A DNA stretch of 64,000 bases, taken from positions 44,965,592 through 45,029,591 of the forward strand of contig CM070570.1 in the NCBI GenBank assembly GCA_036346355.1. Direction: 5' to 3'. The stretch's first letter is position 1. Each line of letters starts with the position of its first letter. Source of the stretch: Rhipidocladum racemiflorum. Lineage: Eukaryota > Streptophyta > Magnoliopsida > Poales > Poaceae. This document shows positions 20,454 through 32,566 of the stretch, piece by piece. Below the pieces are notes generated by a model, which saw only the letters and a list, made by a program, of their open reading frames with translations, was not told where the DNA came from and made no database searches. A program made the translations under genes and the position numbers.

Positions 20454-22300
20454 TTACTCAGCGTGAAATGTGCCTTCTAGAGCTATGACCTCACGCATCA
20501 AGAATTCAGACATGCTTTCTCGAATTGCTTCTAGATGGGCATTTTTCAATGCAGTTGCATTAATGATCTTCTTTGTACCGACAAGGGTTCGCATGTTATG
20601 GCAAACGTAGAAGGCACATATGTTATTTTCCTGTCCCTGCTGGGCGCACTTCGAAAATATAATTGGTTAGTTCGAGGGCATTATTACAAAGTGATATAGG
20701 ATTGTTGTGTACTAGCGAGTACTAAAAAGTCAAAATCATGTTTCAGCTTCGATGAGTCTTTGTGTGGCCCTCCACGAGTTCTATGCACATTGAATGCCCT
20801 ATGTGATTCCAGAAAAGTTAGCCTCAGCCATTCTACAGAGAAAATGTGATTACCTATTGTGTACTTTTCCGATAATCCTCAAGTCATGGCTACCCTTAAG
20901 TAAGGAATCAACGTAGCTAACCCAGTTTTTTCTTGGTTCAAATACAAGTAGAACCCAGTGAAACCAACACAGGAATAAAGCCATGATTACTCAACTTAAC
21001 TTTGAGTTGCGTGTAAAGTATAAATCAAAGTATACCATAAACGTAGTGCAACACTTACGATGGGTTATAGGGTAGAAGTATGTATTCTTTATTGCTTTGA
21101 GCTAGCGATGCCTCTATCACATAATCCTCGACGTAAGTAGCATTATCGTTTATTGTTTGGCTGGAGACTATGTGTGGATCAAGGAAACCCACTGGTTCTT
21201 TCTTTCTTTTTGCTTCAAGGATCATCATGTATCTATATACATAAAAACAAGGAGTTGTATGACACTTATCAGTAAAACACAAAATGTATAAACCGTACGT
21301 GTTGAAGACACTTACAATGTCCAGCATCTCATGAGCCCGACGTCGAGGTTGAAGAGATTGAATAGGTCTCTAAAGTCGACCGGGAAGAAGCCTCCAGACA
21401 ACTGGTTGAAAAGATGCTCATGCTTGAAGCTGATTGAGATACTCATTACGTGTGTTGCCTTTGGCTTTTTCTATGCACCAATCATGCAATCTTTTGGATT
21501 CTGATGAAATGTCCAGTAGGCCCTCTTTGTGTTAGTAAATGCTCTGCTAGTTTGAATTTTCAGGCCAATGGGCAAATTCATATTCTAGCTCCTTCCTTAT
21601 CTGCTTGGATTTTCCCTTGTCTCTCTTTCCACTTTTGGTCGTCTTCACTGAAGAGGAGCGGACCCTAATTATTGTATCAGCCTTCACTGATGATGTGGGC
21701 ACGTTAGTTGGTTGTGTGGGTCACTTCAGTGCAGCTGGTGGCTCCACCGCAGGTGGATCATGTTTTTCGTGTTGCCTCGATGTTGGAGGACGGTTGTCGA
21801 TTAAAATGTCCCTTTTGCTTCATTGGATGAATGTCGCGATGGCATGACCTAGTGTCACGATCTCATCGTTTGAGGGAATCTCCAGCCGGACGGGACTGAA
21901 AGTTGGATCGACGTAGTCCACACACTCCTTCGCGTAACCCAGCTTTACGGGGTGACCGTGAACAGTTATCGCCTCACTGGTTGGATACACATGCCCCCAA
22001 CCGGCCTGCATGGCAACAGGGATATCGGCAAGCCTCACTTGGAGCTTGCACGGCGTCACCTCCTACATAACGGTACACAATTAGTTATATATGACATCGA
22101 ATATACTCTATGTACGGAGCATTCCAGACATATGTATTATATACCTAGATGTCATCGACGGCAGATGAGCCATCGTGTATGTTTGTCTCGAGGGTGGACA
22201 CTCAGTTGCTCTGCCGGTTAGTGGGGCTGAACTGCGTCAGTGCTTCTGGGGCTTGCACAGTCTGTGCTAGTTTGTCTGCAGCCACCCTCAGCTCCCTGAA
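20454..22300 (-). pseudogene. CACTA-3 second gene: Ulp1/C48 peptidase part (decayed)
   Basis: Minus-strand exons, in order from the N-terminal side, are: LQVRLADIPVAMQAGWGHVYP and GYAKECVDYVDPTF near 21850-22050, EPVGFLDPHIV and EYILLPYNPS near 21060-21220, HWVLLVFEP and SYVDSL near 20860-20965 (catalytic His and Asp), NICAFYVCHNMR near 20600-20640 (catalytic Cys), and a tail ending at the stop 20454. These are the same blocks as in CACTA-1. Frameshifts and stops in the linkers make it a pseudogene. The N-terminal part is lost at the Copia junction. Confidence 0.72.
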
Positions 22301-22321
22301 GCATCTAAGCCCCTTTTCTAT

Positions 22322-23994
22322 TGTTTGGTTTTGGTAATTAATGACAACTAATATTTGTGGACTAACTATTTGTTTTGACTATGCAAAAGGTGATTAGTTC
22401 TCATAAATGGAATATGAAAAGCAACGGGATGAGTTCCTTTTGGAAATCAAGCTCTAGATCTAGGTATAAAAGTTAAGGATCTTTTTATAGCATTTTGTCG
22501 ATCTAGGTGTTTGGAGAGAGATCGGGTTGATAGGTTAGATGCTGTACTATTAACGGGGACTTGATTAGTAGCTTAAATTAAGTGCAATTAAAGGCTCAAT
22601 TAATGTGATAACTCATTTGCATCAAAAATCTTCTCAAAATCATGCCTTTCAGCATTTAGTGGCACTATCGGCCATTTATAAGCATTACTACCGGAGGAGC
22701 GGTAGTACCGTCCAAATAACGACGGTAGTTATTTAATAAAAGGGATGAATTTTGAGTACCTCAGAGGTCGGCACTACCGCATGCGTAGAGTGGTACTATT
22801 GGACAAACAACAGTACCACCCCCAACACGGCGGTACTTATTTTATAGAAAGGCAGCATTTTGTGCTTAGCCTGTAGCAGCACTACCGGTCGTGTGGAGCG
22901 GTACTGTCGGACAAGCGGCAGTACCGTCCCCAACACGGCGGTAGCTTTTTAACAGAGAGGGTGCATTTTGCGCTGGCACATAGTGGCACTACCGGACATA
23001 TGGAACGATATTGCCAGATGGGCGGCACTACCACCCCATAACATCGGTAGCTTTATTCCAGAAGGCCCATATTTGCCCTTTTCGATTATGCAGCACTACC
23101 GGGAATTTTATGCGGTGGTACCGGACTTTTTGGGGGTTCGTGGTAACGGCTAGTTTCCAGTGCATTAAATGCACCCAGTGGCCATTGGAGCTCAGGCCGG
23201 CACTACCGACCCTCAGAGGGCGGTAGTGCCAAACTCAGCTGTTTTTTTTTTTTTTGAAATAAGCCCCCAACGGCTACTTTTTGTGTGGGGGCTTTAAATA
23301 CCCCCCACCTACATCAAAGGGTTGATTGGTGACTCCATTGAATTCATTCTAAGCCCTTGCAATTCCTATCTCACTCAAGATCATTCATTTCTCATTTTGT
23401 GAGTTGGTGAGAGCAAAACTGAGTGTATTACATTGATTGAGCCCATTAGAAGCACTGAACACCTTCAAGCAAGCATCAAGTTCATTACTCTTGGAGGTTG
23501 CCTCCTCCTAGACAGCTTGGAGATGTGTGGAACTGGTGACCTCCTCAAGAAGATTGTGAGGAGGCTCAGCTGTTTGTGAAGGCATAGAGCTTGCCTAGCT
23601 GGAGTGGTAAAGAGCTAACCCGATTGATCGAGGAAGGCTCGTTTGCGCAAAGGAGCTGGCTTGAAGTGAGTCAAGCTGCCTCAACGTGGATTAGGGGAGA
23701 TCGGCAAGTCTCCAATACCACAGGATAAATTCTTGTCTCATCATCTTGTGGTTTGCTTTTCTTTGTGCTGAATTTAATTACAAGCAATTCTAATATATTT
23801 TAGTGTGATCATTTATTTAGAATTATTACATTGCTTAGACTTTGTATTGTTGGTGCACTTTAGTGAAATCTAGAAGATTTAGACCTTCATAGTTAAAATT
23901 CTCGTTTCTAGTATTATTCGCTTAGTGTAATTAAAGCTAAGAATTTTAAAAACCTCCTATTCACCCCCCTCAAGTCAGTTATCATTGATCCTAC
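22322..23994 (+). mobile_element. 5' LTR of Copia element C (Sirevirus-like)
   Basis: Starts TGTTTGGTTTTGGTAATTA and ends GATCCTACA, directly before a tRNA-Met-type primer-binding site. Length 1673 bp. Contains the 108-bp minisatellite listed separately. Only this LTR of the element is present. Confidence 0.85.
22655..23110. repeat. 108-bp minisatellite in the LTR with CACTACCG/CGGTAGTG words
   Basis: Phase markers CGGTAGTT, CGGTACTT, CGGTAGCT, CGGTAGCT fall at 22723, 22831, 22939 and 23045, giving periods of 108, 108 and 106. Each unit carries GCACTACCG and GCGGTAGT/GCGGTACT in inverted orientation. Confidence 0.88.
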
Positions 23995-23996
23995 AA

Positions 23997-24008
23997 GTGG
24001 TATCAGAG
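23997..24008 (+). other. Primer-binding site of Copia element C
   Basis: TGGTATCAGAGC, complementary to the 3' end of initiator tRNA-Met, two bases after the LTR end. Fixes the element's strand. Confidence 0.93.
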
Positions 24009-24050
24009 CTTGGTCTCTTATTTTAAACTTCACTGTCTAAAGAGAAAAGG

Positions 24051-25958
24051 ATGGCTAGTGAGGGTGTTTCCATAGACAAGGCACTTTTGTTTGATGGTAC
24101 AAATTATGCATATTGAAAAATACGTAGACCGTTTATTTTAAGGCCATGAGCCCCAGCATATTGATAATTGTAGGTGAGGATTTCTCTATGGCAGTTGATC
24201 CCACTTCCATCATTTATCAAAATGAGGCAAACTACCATCTCAATGCTCAAGCAATGAATGCACTTTTTGGAGCCTTGAATACGGATGAGTTCAATCACAT
24301 GAGCAACCTTGAGACCGCTCACGAGATTTGGGCAACCCTCTCTGAAATTCACGAGGGTACATCCGCAGTAAAGGAGGCCAAATTGCATATGTTGCCCTAT
24401 GAAAACATCACCGAGATGTATTCGCGGTTAAACAATATAGTGAATGAGCTCAAGGGCCTTGGGGGTTCACTAACCGATCTTGATGTTGTTCATAAGATGC
24501 TTAGGGCACTACCGGACAAATATGAGACATTGGTGACGGTCTTCCTCAACTCACCTGAGTTGACAAGAATAACGCAAACCACACTCTTGGGCAATCTCAT
24601 AACAAATGAGTTGTACAAGAAGGATAAGGAGCTCTTAGAGCAAAGTTCTTCGAAGAAGAAGATTGCCTTCAAGGCCAAAGCGGAATCAAGCGAGGAGACG
24701 TTTGATGATTTCGAGAATAACACCGAGGAAGAGATGGCCCTCCTCGTGAGAAGAATGAGGAGATTCACAAAGAGGCGCTCAAACTCTAGCACTCCTTAAA
24801 AGTACAAGAAAGGGGAACACTCAAGCAATAATCGATTTGCAAATGTTCGGTGCTTCGAGTGTAATGAGAAAGAGCATTTCACCTCTCATTGCCCCAAGAA
24901 GAAGGAGGAGGATGAGAAGGGCAAGTCATCCAAGAAGAAGAAATTTCATGGTAAGAAGAAGCTCTTCAAAAAGCATCATAAAGATGGCAAGGGCGAAGCC
25001 CACAATGGGGTGTGGGATTCCAAAGAGGAGTATTTGGATTTCGACTCATCTGATGAGGACACTCCTTCCAAGAAGAAGGGTCTTGCCAGAGTCACCATCA
25101 AGGAGGCATCATCACCATTCGTCACTCATTTATGTCTTATGGCAAAAGGAGATAAGGTAAAATCTAATGATGATGATGATCTCACATATGATGAATTGCT
25201 AGATATGCTTGTAGATTTAAATGAGTACATTGGCAAGGAGAAGGCTAAACATAAAGCCTTGAGAAATGAATTTACCTCTATCAAGAACTCTTATGAGGAG
25301 CTAAAAGAAGCTCATGAGTATCTTCTTCTCAAGGATCATTCTAAATCCAAAATTGATGTAGGAGTTTCTTGTGATTTAATTGATGCTATGTCTAGAATAG
25401 ATAATTTTTCTTGCAATATTTGTAAATCTACCATAGCTACTTCATGTGATGACTTGAATGCATGCCTTCTAGTTCTAGCTCTAGCTCATGTTCTATTAAT
25501 ATTTGCCATGATTTAATTGTTGAGAACAATGATCTCAAGGAGCAAGTTTTTAAGCTAAACAAGAGCTTAGACTGATGTTTCAAAGGTAAGGAAATACTTG
25601 ACAAGATCTTGAGTAGCCAACGTTACTCATACAACAAGGAGGGACTTGGATTTGTCCCTAAGAAAGGTAAAAAAAAATGAGCAACAAGGCACCAAGGTTT
25701 GTCAAATCCAATGAAAAGTTTTGCTATAAGTGTCATGATGTGGGATATATGACAAATGATTGCTCGTTAGGTAAAGCTCTTAGGAATAATATTTATGATT
25801 CATGCTATGTTCTTAGGAAAGATAGAAATGGTAGAGTAGTAGCTAAATTTATTGGCACTCCAATACTTGGTCATAGGAAAAATATCATTTGGGTGCCCAA
25901 ACCTTTAGTTACTAACCTTCAAGGACCCAAACAAATTTGGATACCTAAAAATGTTTGA
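24051..25958 (+). pseudogene. gag of Copia element C (broken)
   Basis: The start ATG at 24051 begins a UBN2-type gag. A TGA stops the frame near 24114, where a Trp codon is expected in the conserved NY--WK motif. A long intact stretch follows (24146-24799) with the capsid-like helices. CFECNEKEHFTSHC near 24855 is a full zinc knuckle. Lys/Asp-rich linkers and a second knuckle CYKCHDVGYMTNDC near 25720 with the His replaced by Tyr follow. The frame closes with TGA at 25956. Several frameshifts occur between 24800 and 25680. A long gag with two knuckles fits Sireviruses. Confidence 0.85.
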
Positions 25959-25971
25959 TTTTCTTTTGTAG

Positions 25972-26574
25972 GTGAACTACAAGACCGGTGGACGGTATTG
26001 GGTGTTGGATAGTGGATGCACTAAACACATGACTGGAGACCAGAAGATGTTCACCACGTTTGAGAATGGAGGTGGAGACCACGGCAAAATCACTTTTGAT
26101 GACAATAGCAAAGGAAATGTATTAGGATTGGGTAAAATTGCTATCACCAATGACCTTTCAATCTCTAATGTTTCATTAGTTAATACTTTGAATTTTAATT
26201 TGCTATCCATTGCACAAATTTGTGATATATTTGTACCTTCTCCCAAAATGCAGTTAAAATTTCAAAAGAAAAGGACAAATCCTTAGTTTTCAAAGGTTTT
26301 CAATTTGGAAATCTCTATTTAGTTGACTTCTTCTTGAATTAGCCTTGTCTTCAAATTTGCTTAATTGCAAAGACATCCTTGGGATGGCTATGGCATAGAA
26401 TACTAGCTCATGTTGGGATGATTCAACTTAAAAAGCTTTTTAAAAATGATTTAGTTGTGGGCTTGAAAGATGTGAAGTTTGAGAAAAACAAGCTTTGTAG
26501 TGCTTGGCAAGTAGGCAAACAAGTTGCTAGTTCTCATCCTTCAAAGAGTATCATGTCCACTTCTAGACCATTAG
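25972..26574 (+). pseudogene. pol N-terminus (protease, start of integrase) of Copia element C, truncated
   Basis: YWVLDSGCTKHMTGD is the aspartic-protease active site region of plant Copia elements. Downstream WLWHRILAHVGM and SSHPSKSIMSTSRPLE mark the GAG-pre-integrase zinc region and the first residues before the integrase core. Homology stops at about 26574 where Gypsy leader sequence begins, so integrase core, reverse transcriptase and RNase H are absent. Frame breaks lie near 26280 and 26340. Confidence 0.85.
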
Positions 26575-27133
26575 AAAACCAACCAAAACCGACCATCAGA
26601 ACGGTAAAGGACATCCGAAGGAATCCACCACCAACTCTTCTATTTATCTCCAGTCAACTACCCGAACTATGACAGAAAAGCTAAGCACTCTTTCCCCACA
26701 GGGGGTTAATAGTTCTTCGGTGATGGCTTTAACCGACCACACCGTCAAACCACAACCTTACTATGAACAAAAGGTGACCGAGACCCTTCGGCACCACAGC
26801 CTCACTTACTCACCATAAGGAGAACAACTCAATCAATTATTTCATAAGCATAGCAACATACACTACCTAATGTAGCATTCAACATCAGAGCTTAAATAAA
26901 ACATTTAAGCGTAAAGCAACGATACCCATACCCTTTCCTACTGTGCATCCATGTGTGTCAAATTTTAAATTAGTTATTCCACTTACACAAGTTTTAATGT
27001 TGCTATCCTATGACAAAATTTTAAGTACAACCTAAGCCATGTTTCTAGGTTATCCCACATCAAAATTTTAGTTAACCCTATGGTATTTCACTAAGTTCAT
27101 ACACCACGGACCTAAGCCCTCTCTGATACCAAC
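26575..27133 (-). mobile_element. Leader of a minus-strand Gypsy element, truncated
   Basis: Between the Copia break and the LTR at 27134. Plus-strand CTCTGATACCAAC at about 27121-27133 is the complement of a GTTGGTATCAGAG primer-binding site, so this is the region downstream of a minus-strand 5' LTR. No gag or pol remains. Confidence 0.65.
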
Positions 27134-29340
27134 TGTAACACCCCCGGCATCTGGTATGCCCTGGATGTCACCAAACGAAGTAGAAATAGCAAATAAATAC
27201 CACAATTAAGAACAAATTACAGCAAGGGCGTAAATGCTTTAACCAAAATTCCGGCAGCATCTCCTTTGTAATTCCATGAGTTGAAGCAACAGTAATGACA
27301 TCACAAGCAATAACATAATGGAGGACATCTAAAACAGCAATAACATGAGGTATAGCAACAATTTAAGACCAATTAATGAATCTCAACACTTCATGACTAA
27401 AACGAAGTGAACAATAAATCCACGCACAAGTTATAGCATGAACAAATTTAGCACATTAAACATCACCATCACAACTACGAACGAGAATGTGTAGCTGTCT
27501 AAATGAATGATTCTAAGTGTAGATGTGACGCTAAATCCCTTTCCCGCATGCCGAGTTCATAGCACCTAAAAACAACATAAAACAACAAGCGTGAGTTCAT
27601 CACTCAGCAAAGTGTATTGCAATGGAAAAGTGCATCAACATTTTTCATTAGCATCATTATTACATATCATAACGCATCATCATAAGCATCTCATGGTTCA
27701 TATTCATAAACATCTCATAATCATCCTCATTCATGCAATGCAATGCACATGTCTCTTTTATTAGCACATACGGTATTGCCGAGTGCACACCCGTTGGTGT
27801 GCACCCTCTTTCCCCTTCCATCCCGTAGATGGAGGGTGCCTACTCTTACTAACTCGCTCCCATACACAACCGTGGATGGGACTACGAGGTAGGTCTTTCG
27901 TGTTCACAACATGTGAACACAGAGGCCCGGATCAGAATGAGTCGCCTCTTCCATTATGAATGCACATATGTCATGAACATGTAGGAACTTGCATAAATAC
28001 TTAATACGATAATTTCATAGCCGATATGTAATCATGCTCATCATATCATAAGTAAATAACAAGCATGGCAAGTTAACACATCATGTATTCATATTGCACC
28101 TATGTAAGTATAATAACCACTCAAACCCAAACCATCCCAATACACTTGCCTTCCACCACGCGAGACGGAGTGGTGAGATGATGAGGGCACTCCCGGGTCA
28201 CACCACCTGCACATAGGTACAATACACTCAAAACATGGTCACAAAGCAGTACAAGAACTCTCATCGACATCGACTTCGCAACCCACTACCAAAACCCGAA
28301 AAACAGCTCTTTGTCCAACCGGGACAGCAGCGCTCCAACGACCATAACTTGAGTTCTACAACTCCAAATTAAGTAAACGAATACATTTTCTCGAAGCTTA
28401 GGAAATTTTACAACTTTTCCAAAGTATTCAAGAAGACTGAATTGGCCTCTAAAATTGTCTAATCTACAGTTGAACACGATCTGTCCCAATTACGTCACAG
28501 TTTTGACAACGTTCGGTAAAATAGCCATAATTTTTAAATGGCTGAACTGAGTTTAGTGTTCTTGGTGTCCACTGAAAGATAATTGAATTACCTACAACTT
28601 TCGTAACAGTCGGCCAATCAGGAAACTCCTCTAAAATTGCTAAAACCGAGCCCTAAACTCAAGCGCCCAATCTGCCCGAGACCACAACATTGAACAGATT
28701 TGTAATTATCCTAATCCCATCTAGGAACAACACCTAAACACCAAAATTAACCATGGAATTCACCATCTAACCAGTACCTACACCCTAAAACCAAGATACT
28801 CGGGGCTTACCTCTTCTTGGCGAGACACCCGATCGACGAACTTCGCCTCCTCGCAGCCCGATCTTCCCGCCGATCGCCGAGGACGGCGAAATCGCCGGGA
28901 ACGCCAGATCTCCTTGGACGAAGAGCTCCTGGACAGCGAGATCGGAGAGGCTATGGGGAGGAGGAGCTAGGGTCGGCTAGGGGTGGGAAGGAGAGGGAGG
29001 GTGGCGCATGGGAGGGGAGGAGGGGTGTGGCTAGGACTTGGGAAGGGGGTGGCGGCTATGGGGGGTGTGGGAGGGGAAAGGAGCGGGCGCCTAGGGTTAG
29101 GGCGCAAGGGGGCAGGGTGCTGCCCTCCTCCTCCTCATGGGCCAAGAAGCCTCCACCTAAGGCCCAAGAAGGTTCCCCAAGGCCCAAACCAATTCCCCCA
29201 AGGCCCAAACTCCCCCGAAAGAGCCCAAACACCCGGAAAATGGCCCAAAACACATTATAAAGTTGTACCGAAAAGCCATAATCTATAAAGTCACATTCCA
29301 TAATGTCACTTTTCATAATGTCACATCCCGTGATGTCACA
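27134..29340 (-). mobile_element. Gypsy-type 5' LTR, 2.2 kb, inserted in a MULE
   Basis: Plus-strand borders TGTAACACCCCCGG and GATGTCACA give TG...CA ends, with the primer-binding site immediately to the left. The GC-rich block 28817-29260 is within the LTR, and open frames there are low complexity. On the right it abuts MULE transposase coding sequence directly. Confidence 0.75.
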
Positions 29341-31711
29341 ATTGCGACGTGTTCATCCCAATTTGCCCACAAGCAGCCATCACGTGTGAGCAAGGACTAT
29401 GAAAAAGTCTTGGCTTATTGCAGGTGCATTCACACCATCCAGTGGCCCCTTGGCCTAGATTAACCTTGTGTGTAATAACCGTTGTGTCGGTTCCCAATCC
29501 CCATTTGTACCAAAGAGTCACCTCGAAGCAGTACTCAGTGATTCCAAAGCTACACGCCATATGCTGCTGAGTTTCATGGTTCGTTCCTCCATGTAGGTCA
29601 TGATACGTGAACAATACGGCATTTGCAATGTCGTGGCATGAAGTACAGCCTCCGCATGCCTTTTTTGGAAGTAGGCAATGATGTCGTGCAACATGCTTTC
29701 CAAACCTGTTCAACACATAATAGTTTAGAACAACAACCCCATTTGTTTAACCGTGATAAATATCTTAATTTACTATACTAACCTGGTGCCACCAGTGTCA
29801 TGGAGCAATGCCCACTTCTCTAGAGGCTCCGCCTCTATCCAATGTGAAAAACACTTTATGTTCCTTGACGTTCGTCTCCTCAAATTAGGATGATCGAGCT
29901 CCCCAAGAGGTCTTAGCCTTTTGGGTGGGCAATCATTCGGCATAGGTGGTTGCTTCTTCATCTCTTCAATATGTGCACTTGTGTTCTTATCTAACTCGAC
30001 CAATAACATGTTGAACTTACGTGCCTGATTCTGCTTGCATACCTCTTAAAGGTTCATCAGTTCCTTCCTCTTGAACTGCTTGAAGAAATTTGCTCCTAAA
30101 TATCTCATGCACCACCTGTTCTGCAAGTCAGGCCATGAAAATGGCTCATCAAGGTCCTCTTGTAGAGTCTTAATTGCCGAAAGGATACCTTTGTGATGAT
30201 CATGAATGATGCACACGTTGGGCCGATCACCAACTACCCTGACCTTCAGATGTCTGAAAAATCACAGCTAGCTATCTCGGTTCTCACCCTCAACAAATGC
30301 AAAGGCCAATGGAAGTATGCGGCTGTTCGCATCAATTGCCATGGCCGTTAGAATCTGCCCCTTATATTTTTTGATAAAAAATGTACCATCGACACAAAGC
30401 AATGGATGATAGTACATGAATGACGCAATACAAGGACCCAATGAAAAAAAAACCACGATGAAATGTCGACATACTATTTCCATCTGCTTCACTTTCTTTG
30501 AAAGCGGTGTATGTGACAGGGTTGGTTTGCTTCAGTACATCAAGCACACAAGGTAGGTTGCAATACGAAGCCTCGTATGTACAAAACCTCTTCTCTAATG
30601 CTTTTTGCTTTGCACGCCAAGCCATCGAGTAACTTATCTGGTACTTAAATGTTCTCAAGATTGCTTTCTAAATATACGAACACTCAATGTCCCGCTTCTC
30701 TATGATTTCATTGAACATCATGCTAGCAATTAGAGCCGCATTCAAGTTGCGGTGTTTCACCAAAATATTTTCTAGTCTGCATGTGTGCTCCTCCACTCAT
30801 GATGCAATCCAATACGTCTCGCACTTTGGCTTGTATGCATGAAATCGAAATTCACAGCCATTGGTTCTGCACTTCACTGTGTACCTGTCTGGACTGGACA
30901 AGACAACCCAAAACTCTCTCTGTAGCAATAGTGCCCGCAGCCTCACTGCCAACTTCAATTCAGAATTGTTCGAGAATATTTGATTCAGGCGAATGGCATT
31001 AGTACCATACTCGCAATGCGACTCATGGCCCCACAAAACTTCCATACCAGCTCTGTTTTGCTTGTTCCATTCATCAGGTACATGGGTACCTCTGTTGCCC
31101 CAGTACTACCATGCATTTCATCGTCATCATCCCCCTTCCTCATCTTCGTCGATAACATCATCAGGCTATAACATTTCAGCTTTCTCTTCTATCGCCATAC
31201 GGTCCACCCACTCCAAAAGATCAACAAGTTGCTCCATCTCCTCCCCTTCATCTGCCCGACCTTCTGCGTTTACTGCATCCCTGTTATCATCCCCCGCTGC
31301 TACCTCAACCGACACCGCTGTCTGAACTTGTTCAGCTGTAGCCGATGTGCTGCTCTCACTTACACCAGCAATATTCACCTCATCTCTAGGGCACGCCTGC
31401 ACCAACATCACACATTCAAGGCGAAATCCCTTGCACCACCTTAACCATTTCTGCCACAAGTATGTTCGATCTACTTTCTTCAACTCCCACATAGCTGGGT
31501 CACCCTTACTACGCGTGAATAATATTTGGATGGTAACAGAGTAAACACTTAGATTCAGGAAAAAATATTGGGTTAACCAAAACTTTATATCATGAATGCT
31601 AACACTATTGGGGCACGAGTGCTCAACCATGGTGACCGGAAAGCTGCGTAAATCAACACCATTCTGACCAGTCTTTATTTCACCATTGCCATAATATACC
31701 CTAAATTTCAC
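29341..31711 (-). pseudogene. MULE (Mutator-like) transposase, MURA type, decayed
   Basis: Minus strand from 31711: N-terminal MKFRVYYGNGEIK with an acidic linker. Next is the MuDR DNA-binding domain (KLAVRLRALLLQREFWVVLS, RYTVKCRTNGCEFRFHAY) near 30800-31000. The DDE core follows: HPLLCVDGTFFIKKYKGQ with the first Asp, ILPLAFAFVEGEN, VCIIHDHHKGIL with the second Asp, and WCMRYLGANFFKQF near 30080-30450. Last is the SWIM zinc finger WCECTCNKPRLF..PCSHV near 29350-29400. It is cut by the Gypsy LTR at 29340 shortly after the SWIM finger. Frameshifts and a stop near 30050 break the frame. Confidence 0.87.
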
Positions 31712-32498
31712 TGGATCCGATATTACTGTGACGACAAAGAAAAAAATAAATTTTTAGATAACTACTAACATGTAAAATCACTACTGTAAATTGAACAATG
31801 CTAATTAACTATCCCGCTATCGATACTATAATATTATAGTGCACGTATAACATCTCTATTTGCTACTAACATGTAAAATCATTACTGTAAATTGAACAAT
31901 GCTATAATATTGCAGTGATTTTATATGTTACTGATTCAACAATGCTAAATTAAACAATGCTAAATTTAACAACGCTATAATATTGTACTGATTTTATATT
32001 TTAGTGATTGAACAACGCTAAATTAAACAATGCTAAATTGAACAATGCTAAATATTGTTATATCACTACTAACATATAAACTCACTATTCTAAATTAAAC
32101 AATATACTAACATATAAACAACTAAAATCACTACTCTAAATTAAACATTATACTAACCTATAAACAACTAAAATCACTACTCTAAATTAAACAAAGTTGA
32201 ACAACTAAAATCACTACTCTAAATTAAACAACTAAAATCGCTACTCTAAATTAAACAACTAAAATCGCTACTCAAAATTAAACAACTAAAATCACTACTC
32301 TAAATCACTACTCTAAATTAAACAACTAAAATCGGTTCTCTAAATCACTGCTCTAAATCGCTACTCTAAATTAAACAACTAAAATCGCTACTCTAAATTA
32401 AACAACATACTACTCTAAATTGAAGAACGCTAAATTAAACAAAGTTGCGATGTTACCTTCTTCCTTCTTCTTCTTTCCTCCTCTCTCTCCCTCTCTCC

Positions 32499-32566
<68 letters not shown>

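Larger units (their letters stand above)
19863..22321 (-). mobile_element. CACTA-3, truncated relative of CACTA-1
   Basis: The left end near 19863 reads AACTACTACATACAAG, a decayed CACTACTACA terminus. It is followed by an array of ATCACAGACGGTTCT / AACCGTCTGTGAT words (19882-20150). Immediately inside is the block 20181-20222 shared with CACTA-1, then a minus-strand second-gene remnant. The element is cut at 22321 by a Copia LTR, and its 5' half is not seen. Confidence 0.78.

Noticed and set aside
27134..29340. Solo LTR
   Set aside because: A primer-binding site lies next to the LTR and a target duplication is not seen, so it is a truncated element instead.
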